Under the pieces are notes generated by a model. It searched no databases. It saw only the letters and a list, made by a program, of their open reading frames with translations, and was not told where the DNA came from. A DNA stretch of 61,519 nt from Microvirga zambiensis WSM3693 (GTDB lineage Bacteria; Pseudomonadota; Alphaproteobacteria; Rhizobiales; Beijerinckiaceae): assembly GCF_016735695.1 (NCBI RefSeq), contig NZ_JAERQD010000038.1, positions 1 through 61,519 on the forward strand, given 5' to 3'. The position numbers were made by a program, and so were the translations under genes. This document shows positions 25,335 through 33,335 of the stretch, piece by piece; the stretch's first letter is position 1, and every line of letters starts with the position of its first letter.

Positions 25335-27113
25335 ATGACCTACCGCGCGCCTGTCCAGGACATTGTCTTTACCATGCGGCATGTGGCGGGCCTCGACCGG
25401 GCTGCGGCAGACGGGATCTATGGCGATCTCTCGGCGGATCTGGCGCAGACGATCCTGGAGGAGGCGGGCCGCTTCGCCAACGATGTGATCGCGCCGCTTA
25501 ACGCCGAAGGCGACCGGCGCGGCGCGACCTTCAAGGACGGCGCGGTCACCACCGCGCCGGGCTGGAAGCAGGCCTACAGGGCTTGGGCGGAAGCCGGCTG
25601 GAATGCGCTTCCAGGTCCGGTGGAATACGGCGGGCAGGGCCTGCCGACGCTGTTGAATTCCGCCTGCGTCGAAATGTGGAACTCCGCCTCCATGGCCTTC
25701 GGCATCGGCCCCGTGCTGACCATGGGCGCCATCGAGGCGCTGGTGCAGCATGCATCGGACGATCTGAGGAGCCGCTATCTCGACAAGCTCGTCTCCGGCG
25801 AATGGACGGCGACCATGAACCTCACGGAGCCGCAGGCCGGCTCCGATCTCGCAGCGATCCGCTCCCGCGCCGAGCGCGCCGGCGACGGCACCTACCGCAT
25901 CACCGGCCAAAAGATCTTCATCACCTATGGCGAGCACGATCTCACCGACAACATCGTGCATCTCGTGCTGGCGCGCCTGCCCGATGCGCCCGCCGGCACG
26001 CGCGGCATCTCCCTGTTCCTGGTGCCGAAATTCTTGGCCGACGGCACGCGCAACGACGTGCGCTGCCATTCCATCGAGCACAAGCTCGGCATCCATGCCT
26101 CGCCCACCTGCACCATGATCTTCGGTGATCACGGCGGCGCCGTCGGCTGGCTGATCGGCGAGGAGAATCGCGGCCTTGCCTGCATGTTCACGATGATGAA
26201 CAACGCCCGCCTCGCGGTCGGCCTGCAGGGCGTGGCGATCGCGGAGCGCGCCTATCAGCAGGCGCTTGGCTACGCCAACGAGCGCCGGCAGGGGCGCGCC
26301 ATCGGCGCTCACGATGGCATGAGCCCCATCATCGCGCATCCGGACGTGCAGCGAAACCTGCTCACCATGAAGGCGCTGACCGCGGCTGCACGCGCGATCT
26401 GCTACATGACGGCGGAAGCCATCGACCGCGCGCATCTCGAACAGGATCCCGCGCGCAGGAAGAAGGCCAACGAGCGCGCTTCGCTGCTCACGCCGGTGGC
26501 AAAAGCCTTCTCGACCGATATCGGCATGGAGGTCGCGTCCCTCGGCGTGCAGGTCCATGGCGGCATGGGCTATGTCGAGGAGACGGGCGCCGCGCAGCAC
26601 CTGCGCGATGCACGCATCGCACCAATCTACGAGGGCACCAACGGCATTCAGGCCATCGATCTCGTCACCCGCAAGCTGCCGCTTTCCGGCGGCGAGACGG
26701 TGCGTGCGCAGATCGCCTCCATGCGCGCGATCGTGACGCGCCTTCTGAAAGAGAACATTCCGGCCTTCGGCGCCACCGCGCCGCGCCTGCGCGATGCCGT
26801 CGAGAGCCTCGACCGCGCGACGAGCCATCTGCTGCAGGCGGTCTCCTCCAACGCGCAGGGCGAGGCACTCGCCGGCGCGACGCCATATCTGCGCCTCTTC
26901 GCGCTGGCGCAGGGCGGCGCGGCTTTGGCCGAGATGGCGCTCGCCGCCAACGCGCAGGCTGCCGCCGGCGACGGCGATCCGGCCCATGCCGGACGCATTG
27001 CCCTATGCCGTTTCTTCGCCGAGAACATCGCCATCGGCGCGAAGGGCCTCGAGGATACCGTGCTCGGCGGCGCGGGGTTCCTGCAGGACGCAAATCTGGC
27101 ACTGGCGAGCTGA
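25335..27113 (+). CDS. Acyl-CoA dehydrogenase, long (DmdC-like) form
   Basis: 592 residues, about 200 more than ordinary acyl-CoA dehydrogenases. An N-terminal extension and a C-terminal helical segment match the 3-methylmercaptopropionyl-CoA dehydrogenase (DmdC) and related long-form group. FAD and substrate landmarks: L-T-E-P-Q-A-G-S-D-L, I-T-G-Q-K-I-F-I-T-Y-G-E-H-D, Q-V-H-G-G-M-G-Y-V-E-E-T-G-A, and the base region I-A-P-I-Y-E-G-T-N-G-I-Q-A. The physiological acyl-CoA is unknown; many members act on medium or long chains. An SDR gene follows after four bases, so they form an operon. Confidence 0.9.
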   Translation: MTYRAPVQDIVFTMRHVAGLDRAAADGIYGDLSADLAQTILEEAGRFANDVIAPLNAEGDRRGATFKDGAVTTAPGWKQAYRAWAEAGWNALPGPVEYGGQGLPTLLNSACVEMWNSASMAFGIGPVLTMGAIEALVQHASDDLRSRYLDKLVSGEWTATMNLTEPQAGSDLAAIRSRAERAGDGTYRITGQKIFITYGEHDLTDNIVHLVLARLPDAPAGTRGISLFLVPKFLADGTRNDVRCHSIEHKLGIHASPTCTMIFGDHGGAVGWLIGEENRGLACMFTMMNNARLAVGLQGVAIAERAYQQALGYANERRQGRAIGAHDGMSPIIAHPDVQRNLLTMKALTAAARAICYMTAEAIDRAHLEQDPARRKKANERASLLTPVAKAFSTDIGMEVASLGVQVHGGMGYVEETGAAQHLRDARIAPIYEGTNGIQAIDLVTRKLPLSGGETVRAQIASMRAIVTRLLKENIPAFGATAPRLRDAVESLDRATSHLLQAVSSNAQGEALAGATPYLRLFALAQGGAALAEMALAANAQAAAGDGDPAHAGRIALCRFFAENIAIGAKGLEDTVLGGAGFLQDANLALAS

Positions 27114-27117
27114 ACCC

Positions 27118-27966
27118 ATGAGCCTCAACGGAAAAACACTCTTCATCACCGGCGCCTCGCGCGGCATCGGTCTTGCCATAGGGCTTCGTGCCGCGAAGGA
27201 CGGCGCCAACGTGGTCATCGCGGCGAAGACCGCCGAGCCGCATACGAAATTGCCCGGCACGATCTACACGGCGGCGCAGGAGATCGAGGCTGCTGGCGGC
27301 AAGGCCTTGCCGCTCGTGGTCGACGTGCGCGACGAGGAGGCGGTGAAAGGTGCTATCGACAAGACGGTCGAGACTTTTGGGGGCCTCGACATCGTGGTCA
27401 ACAATGCGAGCGCCATCAGCCTGACGCCGACGCCGCAGACCGACATGAAGCGCTTCGATCTGATGCATCAGATCAACACGCGCGGCACCTACATGGTCTC
27501 GAAATACGCCATTCCGCATTTGGAAAAGGCCGAGAACCCGCACATCCTCATGCTCTCGCCGCCCCTCGACATGAGCGAGAAATGGTTCGCGCCGCATCTC
27601 GCCTATTCCCTGGCGAAATACGGCATGAGCCTGTGCGTGCTCGGTCTGGCCGGCGAGCTGCGGGGCAAGGGCATCGCGGTCAATGCGCTCTGGCCGCGCA
27701 CGACCATCGCGACCGCCGCAGTCAGGAACCTGCTCGGCGGCGATGCGCTCGTCCAGGCGAGCCGCACGCCCGAGATCCTGGCCGATGCGGCCTACGCGGT
27801 CTTCGGCAAGCCCTCGAAGAGCTACTCGGGCCACTTCCTCATCGACGATGTTTTCCTGGCAGGTGAGGGCGTCACCGATTTCGAGAAATACCGCGTCGAC
27901 CCCTCAAAACCGCTCGCGCCCGATTTCTTCGTGCCGGACGATACGCCGCCGCTGTCATCTCTGTGA
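27118..27966 (+). CDS. SDR-family oxidoreductase (HSDL2-like)
   Basis: 282 residues. The NAD(P)-binding T-G-A-S-R-G-I-G-L-A lies at about 10-19, N-N-A-S near 99, and the catalytic Y-S-L-A-K near 163. The segment K-L-P-G-T-I-Y-T-A-A-Q-E-I is the hallmark of the hydroxysteroid dehydrogenase-like 2 branch. It is probably cotranscribed with the long acyl-CoA dehydrogenase, which suggests that it handles a hydroxyacyl or ketoacyl intermediate of the same lipid pathway. This is inferred from context. Confidence 0.9.
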   Translation: MSLNGKTLFITGASRGIGLAIGLRAAKDGANVVIAAKTAEPHTKLPGTIYTAAQEIEAAGGKALPLVVDVRDEEAVKGAIDKTVETFGGLDIVVNNASAISLTPTPQTDMKRFDLMHQINTRGTYMVSKYAIPHLEKAENPHILMLSPPLDMSEKWFAPHLAYSLAKYGMSLCVLGLAGELRGKGIAVNALWPRTTIATAAVRNLLGGDALVQASRTPEILADAAYAVFGKPSKSYSGHFLIDDVFLAGEGVTDFEKYRVDPSKPLAPDFFVPDDTPPLSSL

Positions 27967-27983
27967 CAAATGTCAGGTTCTTT

Positions 27984-28087
27984 GTCATCCTCAGGCCAAG
28001 CCGAAGGCGAGGGAAGGGGATCCCCTCGAAACGCCGCGCCTGATTGTGGATCCCCTTCCCCTTCGCTACGCTCCGGCCGGGGATGAC
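27984..28087. repeat. Palindromic element, family H
   Basis: GTCATCCTCAGGCC and GGCCGGGGATGAC form the ends; AGGGAAGGGGATCCC and GGATCCCCTTCCCCTTCG form the inner arms. It is the only copy of this type seen in the window. Confidence 0.75.
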
Positions 28088-28134
28088 AAGGCGACGGGAT
28101 CCAGGTCAATAGAGTTGAAGAGGCAGGAACGCGT

Positions 28135-29130
28135 ATGATTCTGATCCACAGGCCGGCGGAGTTCATCGGGCCGCATGGCGAGTCGCTCGATCGCAATGTT
28201 CTTCCGCCCGGTGAGCCGATTCCTGCCGATGCCCTGTGGATCGACCTGATCGAGCCGACCCGCGAGGAGGACAAGCTCGTCGAGGCCCATCTCAACGTCG
28301 AGATTCCGACGAGGGAAGAGATGGCGGATATCGAGCCGTCCGAGATCCTCTACAACGAGAACAACGCGCGCTACATGACGGCGCGCGTGCTGTGCAGCTC
28401 GGACACGGAGACGCCGCGGCTCATCGACGTCTCGTTCATCCTCACCGAACGGGCCCTCGTCACCGTGCGCTACGGCGAGCCGCGATCCTTCAACATGTTC
28501 ATGGCCCGTGCCGTGAAGCCCGGCGGCTGCCGGCACCAGCCGGAAGCCGTGCTCGACGGCCTGCTCGAGACGATCATCGACCGCGCCGCCGAAATCCTGG
28601 GGACGATGGGAACGCGCATCGACCGCCTGTCGCAGGGGATCTTCGAGAACGAAAAGAAGGGCACGCGCCGCGCCGCCTCCTATCGCGCGGCGCTGCGATC
28701 CATCGGCCGCAAGGGCGACATCATCTCCAATGTGCGCGAGAGCATGGTGTCGGTCGAGCGCATGCTGCTCTTCCTCTCCGCCAGCATGCCGCGTCCGCAG
28801 AAGACCGCCGGCTACAAGACCGAGTGGCGCACGGCGCTTCGCGACGTGCAGTCGATCGAGGAGCACGCGACTTTCCTGTCCAGCAAGGTGCAGTTCCTGC
28901 TCGATGCGACGCTCGGCTTCGTCACCATGGAGCAGAACGACATCATCAAGATCTTCTCGGTCATGTCGGTGATCTTCCTGCCCCCGACGCTGGTGTCGTC
29001 GCTCTACGGCATGAACTTCAAGCTCATGCCCGAGCTCGACTGGGAGTTCGGCTATCCCTGGGCCATCGCCCTGATGATCCTCGCCGCCGTGCTGCCCTAT
29101 CTGTTCTTTAGATGGAAGCGGTGGCTTTAA
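28135..29130 (+). CDS. CorA-family divalent metal ion transporter
   Basis: 331 residues, the usual size. A cytosolic alpha/beta and coiled-coil region comes first. Two C-terminal membrane helices follow, the first ending in the selectivity motif Y-G-M-N (residues 291-294) and the second leading to a basic tail (R-W-K-R-W-L). Members form pentameric channels for magnesium, cobalt or zinc; magnesium is the default guess. Monocistronic, between repeat elements H and D2. Confidence 0.92.
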   Translation: MILIHRPAEFIGPHGESLDRNVLPPGEPIPADALWIDLIEPTREEDKLVEAHLNVEIPTREEMADIEPSEILYNENNARYMTARVLCSSDTETPRLIDVSFILTERALVTVRYGEPRSFNMFMARAVKPGGCRHQPEAVLDGLLETIIDRAAEILGTMGTRIDRLSQGIFENEKKGTRRAASYRAALRSIGRKGDIISNVRESMVSVERMLLFLSASMPRPQKTAGYKTEWRTALRDVQSIEEHATFLSSKVQFLLDATLGFVTMEQNDIIKIFSVMSVIFLPPTLVSSLYGMNFKLMPELDWEFGYPWAIALMILAAVLPYLFFRWKRWL

Positions 29131-29140
29131 CCACGACACC

Positions 29141-29277
29141 GTCATTCCGGGGCGGCCAAAGGCCGAGCCCGGAACCCATAAACGCGACGTTTCAAGAAAG
29201 TGCGAGCAGCGTCGATCTTCTTTTTGCAACGTCAGCGGTTATGGATTCCGGGCTCCGCTGCGCGGCCCCGGAATGAC
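29141..29277. repeat. Family D palindromic element, copy D2
   Basis: GTCATTCCGGGGCGGCC...GAACCCATAA at the left; GGTTATGGATTCCGG and GCGCGGCCCCGGAATGAC at the right. Confidence 0.85.
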
Positions 29278-29306
29278 AGCGTCGGGTAAGTTAAGGGAGG
29301 CAACTC

Positions 29307-30053
29307 ATGTGCGGCCGCTACGTCATCAGCGTCGATCCCGAGACCTATCGGATCGAATACGGCTTTACTGAGCGGCCGAACTTTCCCGCCCGCTACAACG
29401 TGGCTCCGACGCAGCCCGTGCCGATCGTGCTGGAGGACCGCGGCGTGCGGCATTTCATGCTGGTGCGCTGGGGCTTCCTGCCGTCCTGGCTGAAGGACCC
29501 GAAGGATTTTCCGCTCGTCATCAACGCGCGCGGCGAGACCCTGCAGACGAAGCCCACCTTCAAGGCCGCGCTGAAGCGGCGGCGCTGCATCTTCCTCGCC
29601 GACGGTTTCTACGAGTGGCGGCGGCAGGGGCGCGAGAAGACGCCGTTCCTGATCCGCATGCGCGACCGTAAGCCGATGCCGATGGCGGGCCTGTGGGAGA
29701 CCTACAGCAGCCCCGACGGATCGGAGATCGACACCGCCGCCATCGTGACCACGGACGCCAACGGCACTCTCTCGGCCGTGCACGACCGCATGCCGGTGAT
29801 TCTCTCAAAGGACGACATCGCGGCTTGGCTCGACGTGCGCGACGAGCGCGCCGACGTGATGCCCCTCGTGCGCCCCTGTCCCGACGACTGGCTCGACATG
29901 GTCCCGGTCTCGAGCCGAGTGAACAAGGTCGAGAACGACGATGCCGGCCTGATCGAGCCGCTGAGCGCACCGGAGCCCGCGCCGGTGAAGGAGAGCAGGA
30001 AGGCGAAGAAGCCGCTCTCCAGCGACGAGGACGAGCAGGGGAGTTTGTTTTAG
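29307..30053 (+). CDS. SRAP/YedK abasic-site DNA-protein crosslinking protein
   Basis: 248 residues. SRAP proteins trap abasic sites in single-stranded DNA through a thiazolidine link made by Cys2, shielding the lesion at stalled forks. Key residues are at the expected places: Cys2 after the initiator Met, Asn73 in I-N-A-R-G-E, Glu103 in D-G-F-Y-E-W, and His159 in V-H-D-R-M-P. A GGGAGG ribosome-binding site precedes the ATG. After the domain, about 35 residues form a charged flexible tail ending in Q-G-S-L-F, which resembles the bacterial sliding-clamp-binding pentapeptide. That tail is not part of the E. coli YedK core. Confidence 0.95.
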   Translation: MCGRYVISVDPETYRIEYGFTERPNFPARYNVAPTQPVPIVLEDRGVRHFMLVRWGFLPSWLKDPKDFPLVINARGETLQTKPTFKAALKRRRCIFLADGFYEWRRQGREKTPFLIRMRDRKPMPMAGLWETYSSPDGSEIDTAAIVTTDANGTLSAVHDRMPVILSKDDIAAWLDVRDERADVMPLVRPCPDDWLDMVPVSSRVNKVENDDAGLIEPLSAPEPAPVKESRKAKKPLSSDEDEQGSLF

Positions 30054-30066
30054 GTTTTTCCAGAGC

Positions 30067-30279
30067 GTCATCCCGGACTGCGAAGCAGATCCGGGATCGC
30101 ATGCAGGATGAGGCGCTGGGACCCTCTCCCCCCTTGTGGGGGAGAGTTGGAGAGGGGGGTGTGAGCGCGAACCTATCAAGCTCCGGCGCCAGCACCCCCC
30201 TCCCCCACAAGGGGGGAGGGAAATAGCGCCTCACTCGTCTCACGATCCCGGCTCTCCGCTGCGCTTCGTCCGGGATAAC
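30067..30279. repeat. Composite palindrome: family F with family E nested inside (F2/E3)
   Basis: Outer arms are GTCATCCCGGACTGCGAAGC...GATCCGGGATC and GATCCCGG...CGTCCGGGATAAC. Inside, at 30123-30220, is a family E element with CTCTCCCCCCTTGTGGGGGA and CTCCCCCACAAGGGGGGAGG arms. Same architecture as the copy near 13.4 kb. Confidence 0.85.
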
Positions 30280-30287
30280 GATGTAGA

Positions 30288-31538
30288 TTACCGCCGCTTC
30301 TTCGCCACGTCGCGCCGCAGGATCCCCACGACTTCCAGATGCGGAGAATACTTGAACTGGTCGACCGGGATCACGCGTTCCAGGCGATAGCCGCTGCTCA
30401 TCAAGATCGCGGCGTCGCGGGCGAAGGTGGCGGCGTCGCAGGAGACGCTGACCACGAGCGGAACTTTTGAAGTCGCAAGCTGCTTCGCCTGCGCTTCGGC
30501 GCCCGCACGCGGCGGATCGAGCACGACCGCGTCGAAGGCGTTGAGCTCGGGCATCAGCAGCGGGCGGCGGAAGAGGTCGCGCGCTTCCGTCGAAATGCGG
30601 CGAAGGCCAGGCGTCGCACGTGCTGCCTTGTCGAGCGCGGTCATCGAGCCCTTGTCGAACTCGACCGCATGAACCTCCGACTTTTCCGCGAGCCTCAAGG
30701 AGAAAGGCCCCGCTCCGGCGAAGAGGTCGGCGACGCGCTTGGCTTTCGCGCAGGCCTCCGTGACGAGGCCCGCGAGCACGTCCTCGCCTCGCTTCGTCGC
30801 CTGCAGGAACGATCCGGGAGGCGGCACGACCGACGTGCGCCCCATGACAATGGCAGGCGGCCGGCGCTCCACGATCACGTCGCCATGAACCGACAGGCGC
30901 GAGAGATCGAGGGAGCCTGCGAGATCGATCAGGCTGAGGCGATCCGCATCCTTCAACGGCCCGTGCCCGCGCACATCCACGTCGAAGCCGGTCTGCGTCG
31001 CGGTGATCTGGATGTCGAGCGGCTTGCGCGGGCCTTTGAGGTGCTCGCCGATCACGCGTGCGATCGCCGGTGCCCGGTCCTTCAAGGCGGGTTCGGTGAT
31101 CGGGCAGAAGGCGATCTCGACGATCCGGTGGCTGCGCGGGGCCATGAAGCCCACATGCATGGCGCGGTCGGGAAAGCGCACATGCAGCGTGACGCGCCGC
31201 CGCCCATCGCCATGGGCATCGACGAGATCCTCGACGGGCGCCTCGATCCGCGCCTGCTTCAGGGTATGGACGAGCGTGCCGTGCTTCCAGGCCTGGTAGA
31301 ATCCGTACTGCATGTGCTGCGTCGCGCAGCCGCCGCATTCGTCGAAATAGGGGCAGAAAGGCGTCTCGCGCTCGGGCGACGGCACATCGATGCTGACGAG
31401 ATTCGCATGCGATCCGTCGCGCTCGATGGTGACCGTTTCCCCCGGCAGCACTTTCGGCACGAAGACGGGGCCCGACGACGTATCGGCGATTCCGTCCGCT
31501 TTCGCGCCGAGGCGCTTGATGATGACTTGTTCAGCCAC
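30288..31538 (-). CDS. 23S rRNA/tRNA m5U methyltransferase, RlmD/TrmA type
   Basis: 416 residues. N-terminal TRAM-like domain, an iron-sulphur cluster site (Cys62, Cys68, Cys71 in C-P-Y-F-D-E-C-G-G-C, plus Cys145), then the class I SAM domain with D-L-F-A-G-A-G-P-F-S-L. It methylates uridine C5 in RNA. The catalytic loop reads S-V-S-C-D-A-A-T-F-A-R-D, where most relatives have S-C-N-P. The cysteine nucleophile is kept. Target base unknown. It overlaps tlyA by eight bases. Confidence 0.9.
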   Translation of the reverse strand: MAEQVIIKRLGAKADGIADTSSGPVFVPKVLPGETVTIERDGSHANLVSIDVPSPERETPFCPYFDECGGCATQHMQYGFYQAWKHGTLVHTLKQARIEAPVEDLVDAHGDGRRRVTLHVRFPDRAMHVGFMAPRSHRIVEIAFCPITEPALKDRAPAIARVIGEHLKGPRKPLDIQITATQTGFDVDVRGHGPLKDADRLSLIDLAGSLDLSRLSVHGDVIVERRPPAIVMGRTSVVPPPGSFLQATKRGEDVLAGLVTEACAKAKRVADLFAGAGPFSLRLAEKSEVHAVEFDKGSMTALDKAARATPGLRRISTEARDLFRRPLLMPELNAFDAVVLDPPRAGAEAQAKQLATSKVPLVVSVSCDAATFARDAAILMSSGYRLERVIPVDQFKYSPHLEVVGILRRDVAKKRR

Positions 31539-32259
31539 GATGGGCTCCCAATAAGAATTCGCGATTGCCGTCCCCGCCTTCGATGGGCGAGGGGACGAGC
31601 CCGATGATGGTGAGGCCGAGCGAGGCGACGAATGCGGAGATATCCTCGCATACGGCGCGATGCACTGCCTCGTCGCGCACGATGCCCTTCTTCACGTTGT
31701 CGCGCCCGGCCTCGAATTGCGGCTTCACCAGAACGGCGAGGTCCGCGCGCGGTTTCAGCAGGGCGATTGCAGGAGGCAGGACGAGCTTCAGCGAGATGAA
31801 GCTCACGTCGGAGACGAGAAGGTCCGGTGCTCGGGGAACGAGCTCCGTGGTCAGCGCACGGGCATCGGTGCCCTCGAGATTCGTCACGCGCGCGTTGCCG
31901 AGAACAGTCGGGTGGAGCTGGCTGTGCCCCACATCCACCGCGTAGACATGGGCGGCGCCGCGCTTGAGCAGGACTTCCGTGAAGCCGCCCGTGGAGGCGC
32001 CGATGTCGAGGCAGATCCGGTCCTTCGGGTCGATGTGGAAGGCATCGAGGGCGGCCGCGAGCTTGAGGCCGCCGCGGGACACGTAGGGGTGCGGCTGCTC
32101 GGCGGTGATGACAGCCTCCTCGGGCACCGCATCGGAGGCCTTGCGGATCACGGCCCCGTTCACGGTGACGAGGCCGGCCGCGATCGCCTCCTGCGCACGG
32201 GCGCGGCTCGCGAAGAAGCCGCGCTCGACCAGAACCACATCGGCACGCTTGCGGGTCAT
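31531..32259 (-). CDS. tlyA: TlyA-family rRNA 2'-O-methyltransferase
   Basis: 242 residues: an N-terminal S4 RNA-binding domain (about 4-62) and a FtsJ-like methyltransferase domain beginning Y-V-S-R-G-G-L-K-L and D-I-G-A-S-T-G-G-F-T. Further landmarks are S-D-V-S-F-I-S-L and the K-P-Q-F-E motif. Related enzymes make 2'-O-methylcytidine in 16S and 23S rRNA. In this bacterial group tlyA usually follows dxs; here a superoxide dismutase gene on the other strand separates them. Confidence 0.93.
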   Translation of the reverse strand: MTRKRADVVLVERGFFASRARAQEAIAAGLVTVNGAVIRKASDAVPEEAVITAEQPHPYVSRGGLKLAAALDAFHIDPKDRICLDIGASTGGFTEVLLKRGAAHVYAVDVGHSQLHPTVLGNARVTNLEGTDARALTTELVPRAPDLLVSDVSFISLKLVLPPAIALLKPRADLAVLVKPQFEAGRDNVKKGIVRDEAVHRAVCEDISAFVASLGLTIIGLVPSPIEGGDGNREFLLGAHRG

Positions 32260-32357
32260 GGGAGTCTCAAATCCATCACGATCTCTTCATGGGCCGGAAC
32301 CAAGGTCCGCCCTAGAACATCTTTCGTTCACAATTCACACAGGCCAACGGAGATCCC

Positions 32358-33071
32358 ATGATCAGCCGCCGACATCTCCTGACGGGTGCGACCCTTCTCG
32401 CCGCCAGCGCTGCCATTCCCCGGGCCTGGGCGCAAGCCCCGTCGGGGCCCTACAAGCTGGATCCCTTGCCCTATGCGCCGTCGAAGAACGAGCCGCATAT
32501 CGATGCCCAGACCATGGAGATCCACCATGACAAGCACCATGCGGCCTATGTCAACAATCTCAACGCGGCGCTCGCCCAGAACGCCGAGGCGGCCAAGATG
32601 CCGCTCCAGGACATGCTGGCGAACCTGAGCAAGGTGCCCGAATCGATCCGCACGGCCGTGCGCAACAATGGCGGCGGGCATGCCAACCACACCATGTTCT
32701 GGCAGATCATGGGCGGCTCCGGCGGCGAGCCCTCGGGCGAGGTGAAGGCCGCCATCGACCGGGATCTCGGCGGCTTCCAGAAGTTCCAGACCGATTTCAA
32801 CACGGCGGGCGAGCGGCAGTTCGGCTCGGGCTGGGTCTTCGTCACGGTCACCCGCGACGGCAAGCTCGCCCTGGTGGCGAAGCCCAACCAGGATACACCC
32901 CTGATGGAGGGGCAAAGGGTCCTGATGGGCAACGATGTCTGGGAACACGCCTATTACCTGAAATACCAGAACCGCCGGCCGGACTACCTGAAGGCGTGGT
33001 GGAACGTGCTCGACTGGAACAGGATCGGCCAGCGCTATGCGGCGGCGAAGGCGGGGACGCTGACGGTTTAA
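32358..33071 (+). CDS. Exported superoxide dismutase, Mn-type features
   Basis: 237 residues. The N-terminus has a twin-arginine signal (S-R-R-H-L-L-T-G) ending at A-W-A-Q-A, so the enzyme should be folded with its metal before export to the periplasm. Metal ligands are His56, His111, Asp193 and His197. G-G-G-H-A-N-H and the Gln178 in P-N-Q-D-T-P-L are Mn-type rather than Fe-type discriminators. It lies on the plus strand between dxs and tlyA, which run the other way, so it appears to have been inserted into that cluster. Confidence 0.92.
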   Translation: MISRRHLLTGATLLAASAAIPRAWAQAPSGPYKLDPLPYAPSKNEPHIDAQTMEIHHDKHHAAYVNNLNAALAQNAEAAKMPLQDMLANLSKVPESIRTAVRNNGGGHANHTMFWQIMGGSGGEPSGEVKAAIDRDLGGFQKFQTDFNTAGERQFGSGWVFVTVTRDGKLALVAKPNQDTPLMEGQRVLMGNDVWEHAYYLKYQNRRPDYLKAWWNVLDWNRIGQRYAAAKAGTLTV

Positions 33072-33079
33072 GCTCCACT

Positions 33080-33215
33080 GTCATTCCGGGGCCGCGCAGC
33101 GGAACCCGGAACCCATAGCCGCTAACGATGCAGTCAGCGGCGCAACGCCGCTCATCTCTATCTTGAGCCGTCGTGGCTATGGGTTCCGGGCTCGCCTGCG
33201 GCGCCCCGGAATGAC
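33080..33215. repeat. Family D palindromic element, copy D3
   Basis: GTCATTCCGGGGCCGCGCAG, GAACCCATAGCC at the left; GGCTATGGGTTCCGGG and GGCGCCCCGGAATGAC at the right. Confidence 0.85.
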
Positions 33216-33234
33216 AGCGCGTGGCATCCTCGAC

Positions 33235-33324
33235 GTCATCACCGGCCTTGTGCCGGTGATCTCGATGGATTGAGGCGCCGCGCTCCAAAGCATCGGGATG
33301 GCCGGCACAAGGCCGGCCATGACG
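33235..33324. repeat. Family C palindromic element, copy C3
   Basis: GTCATCACCGGCCTTGTGCC, GGTGATCTCGATGG, then AAAGCATCGGGATGGCCGGC and ACAAGGCCGGCCATGACG. D3 and C3 sit in tandem between the convergent sod and dxs genes. Confidence 0.85.
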
Positions 33325-33335
33325 TGAGAAATACT

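Noticed and set aside
21212..27113. A DMSP/acrylate degradation cluster (acuI and a DmdC-like dehydrogenase)
   Set aside because: The two genes are 3 kb apart, in different transcription units with unrelated genes between, and no DMSP lyase, dmdA, dmdB or dmdD was seen. Both families have general roles.
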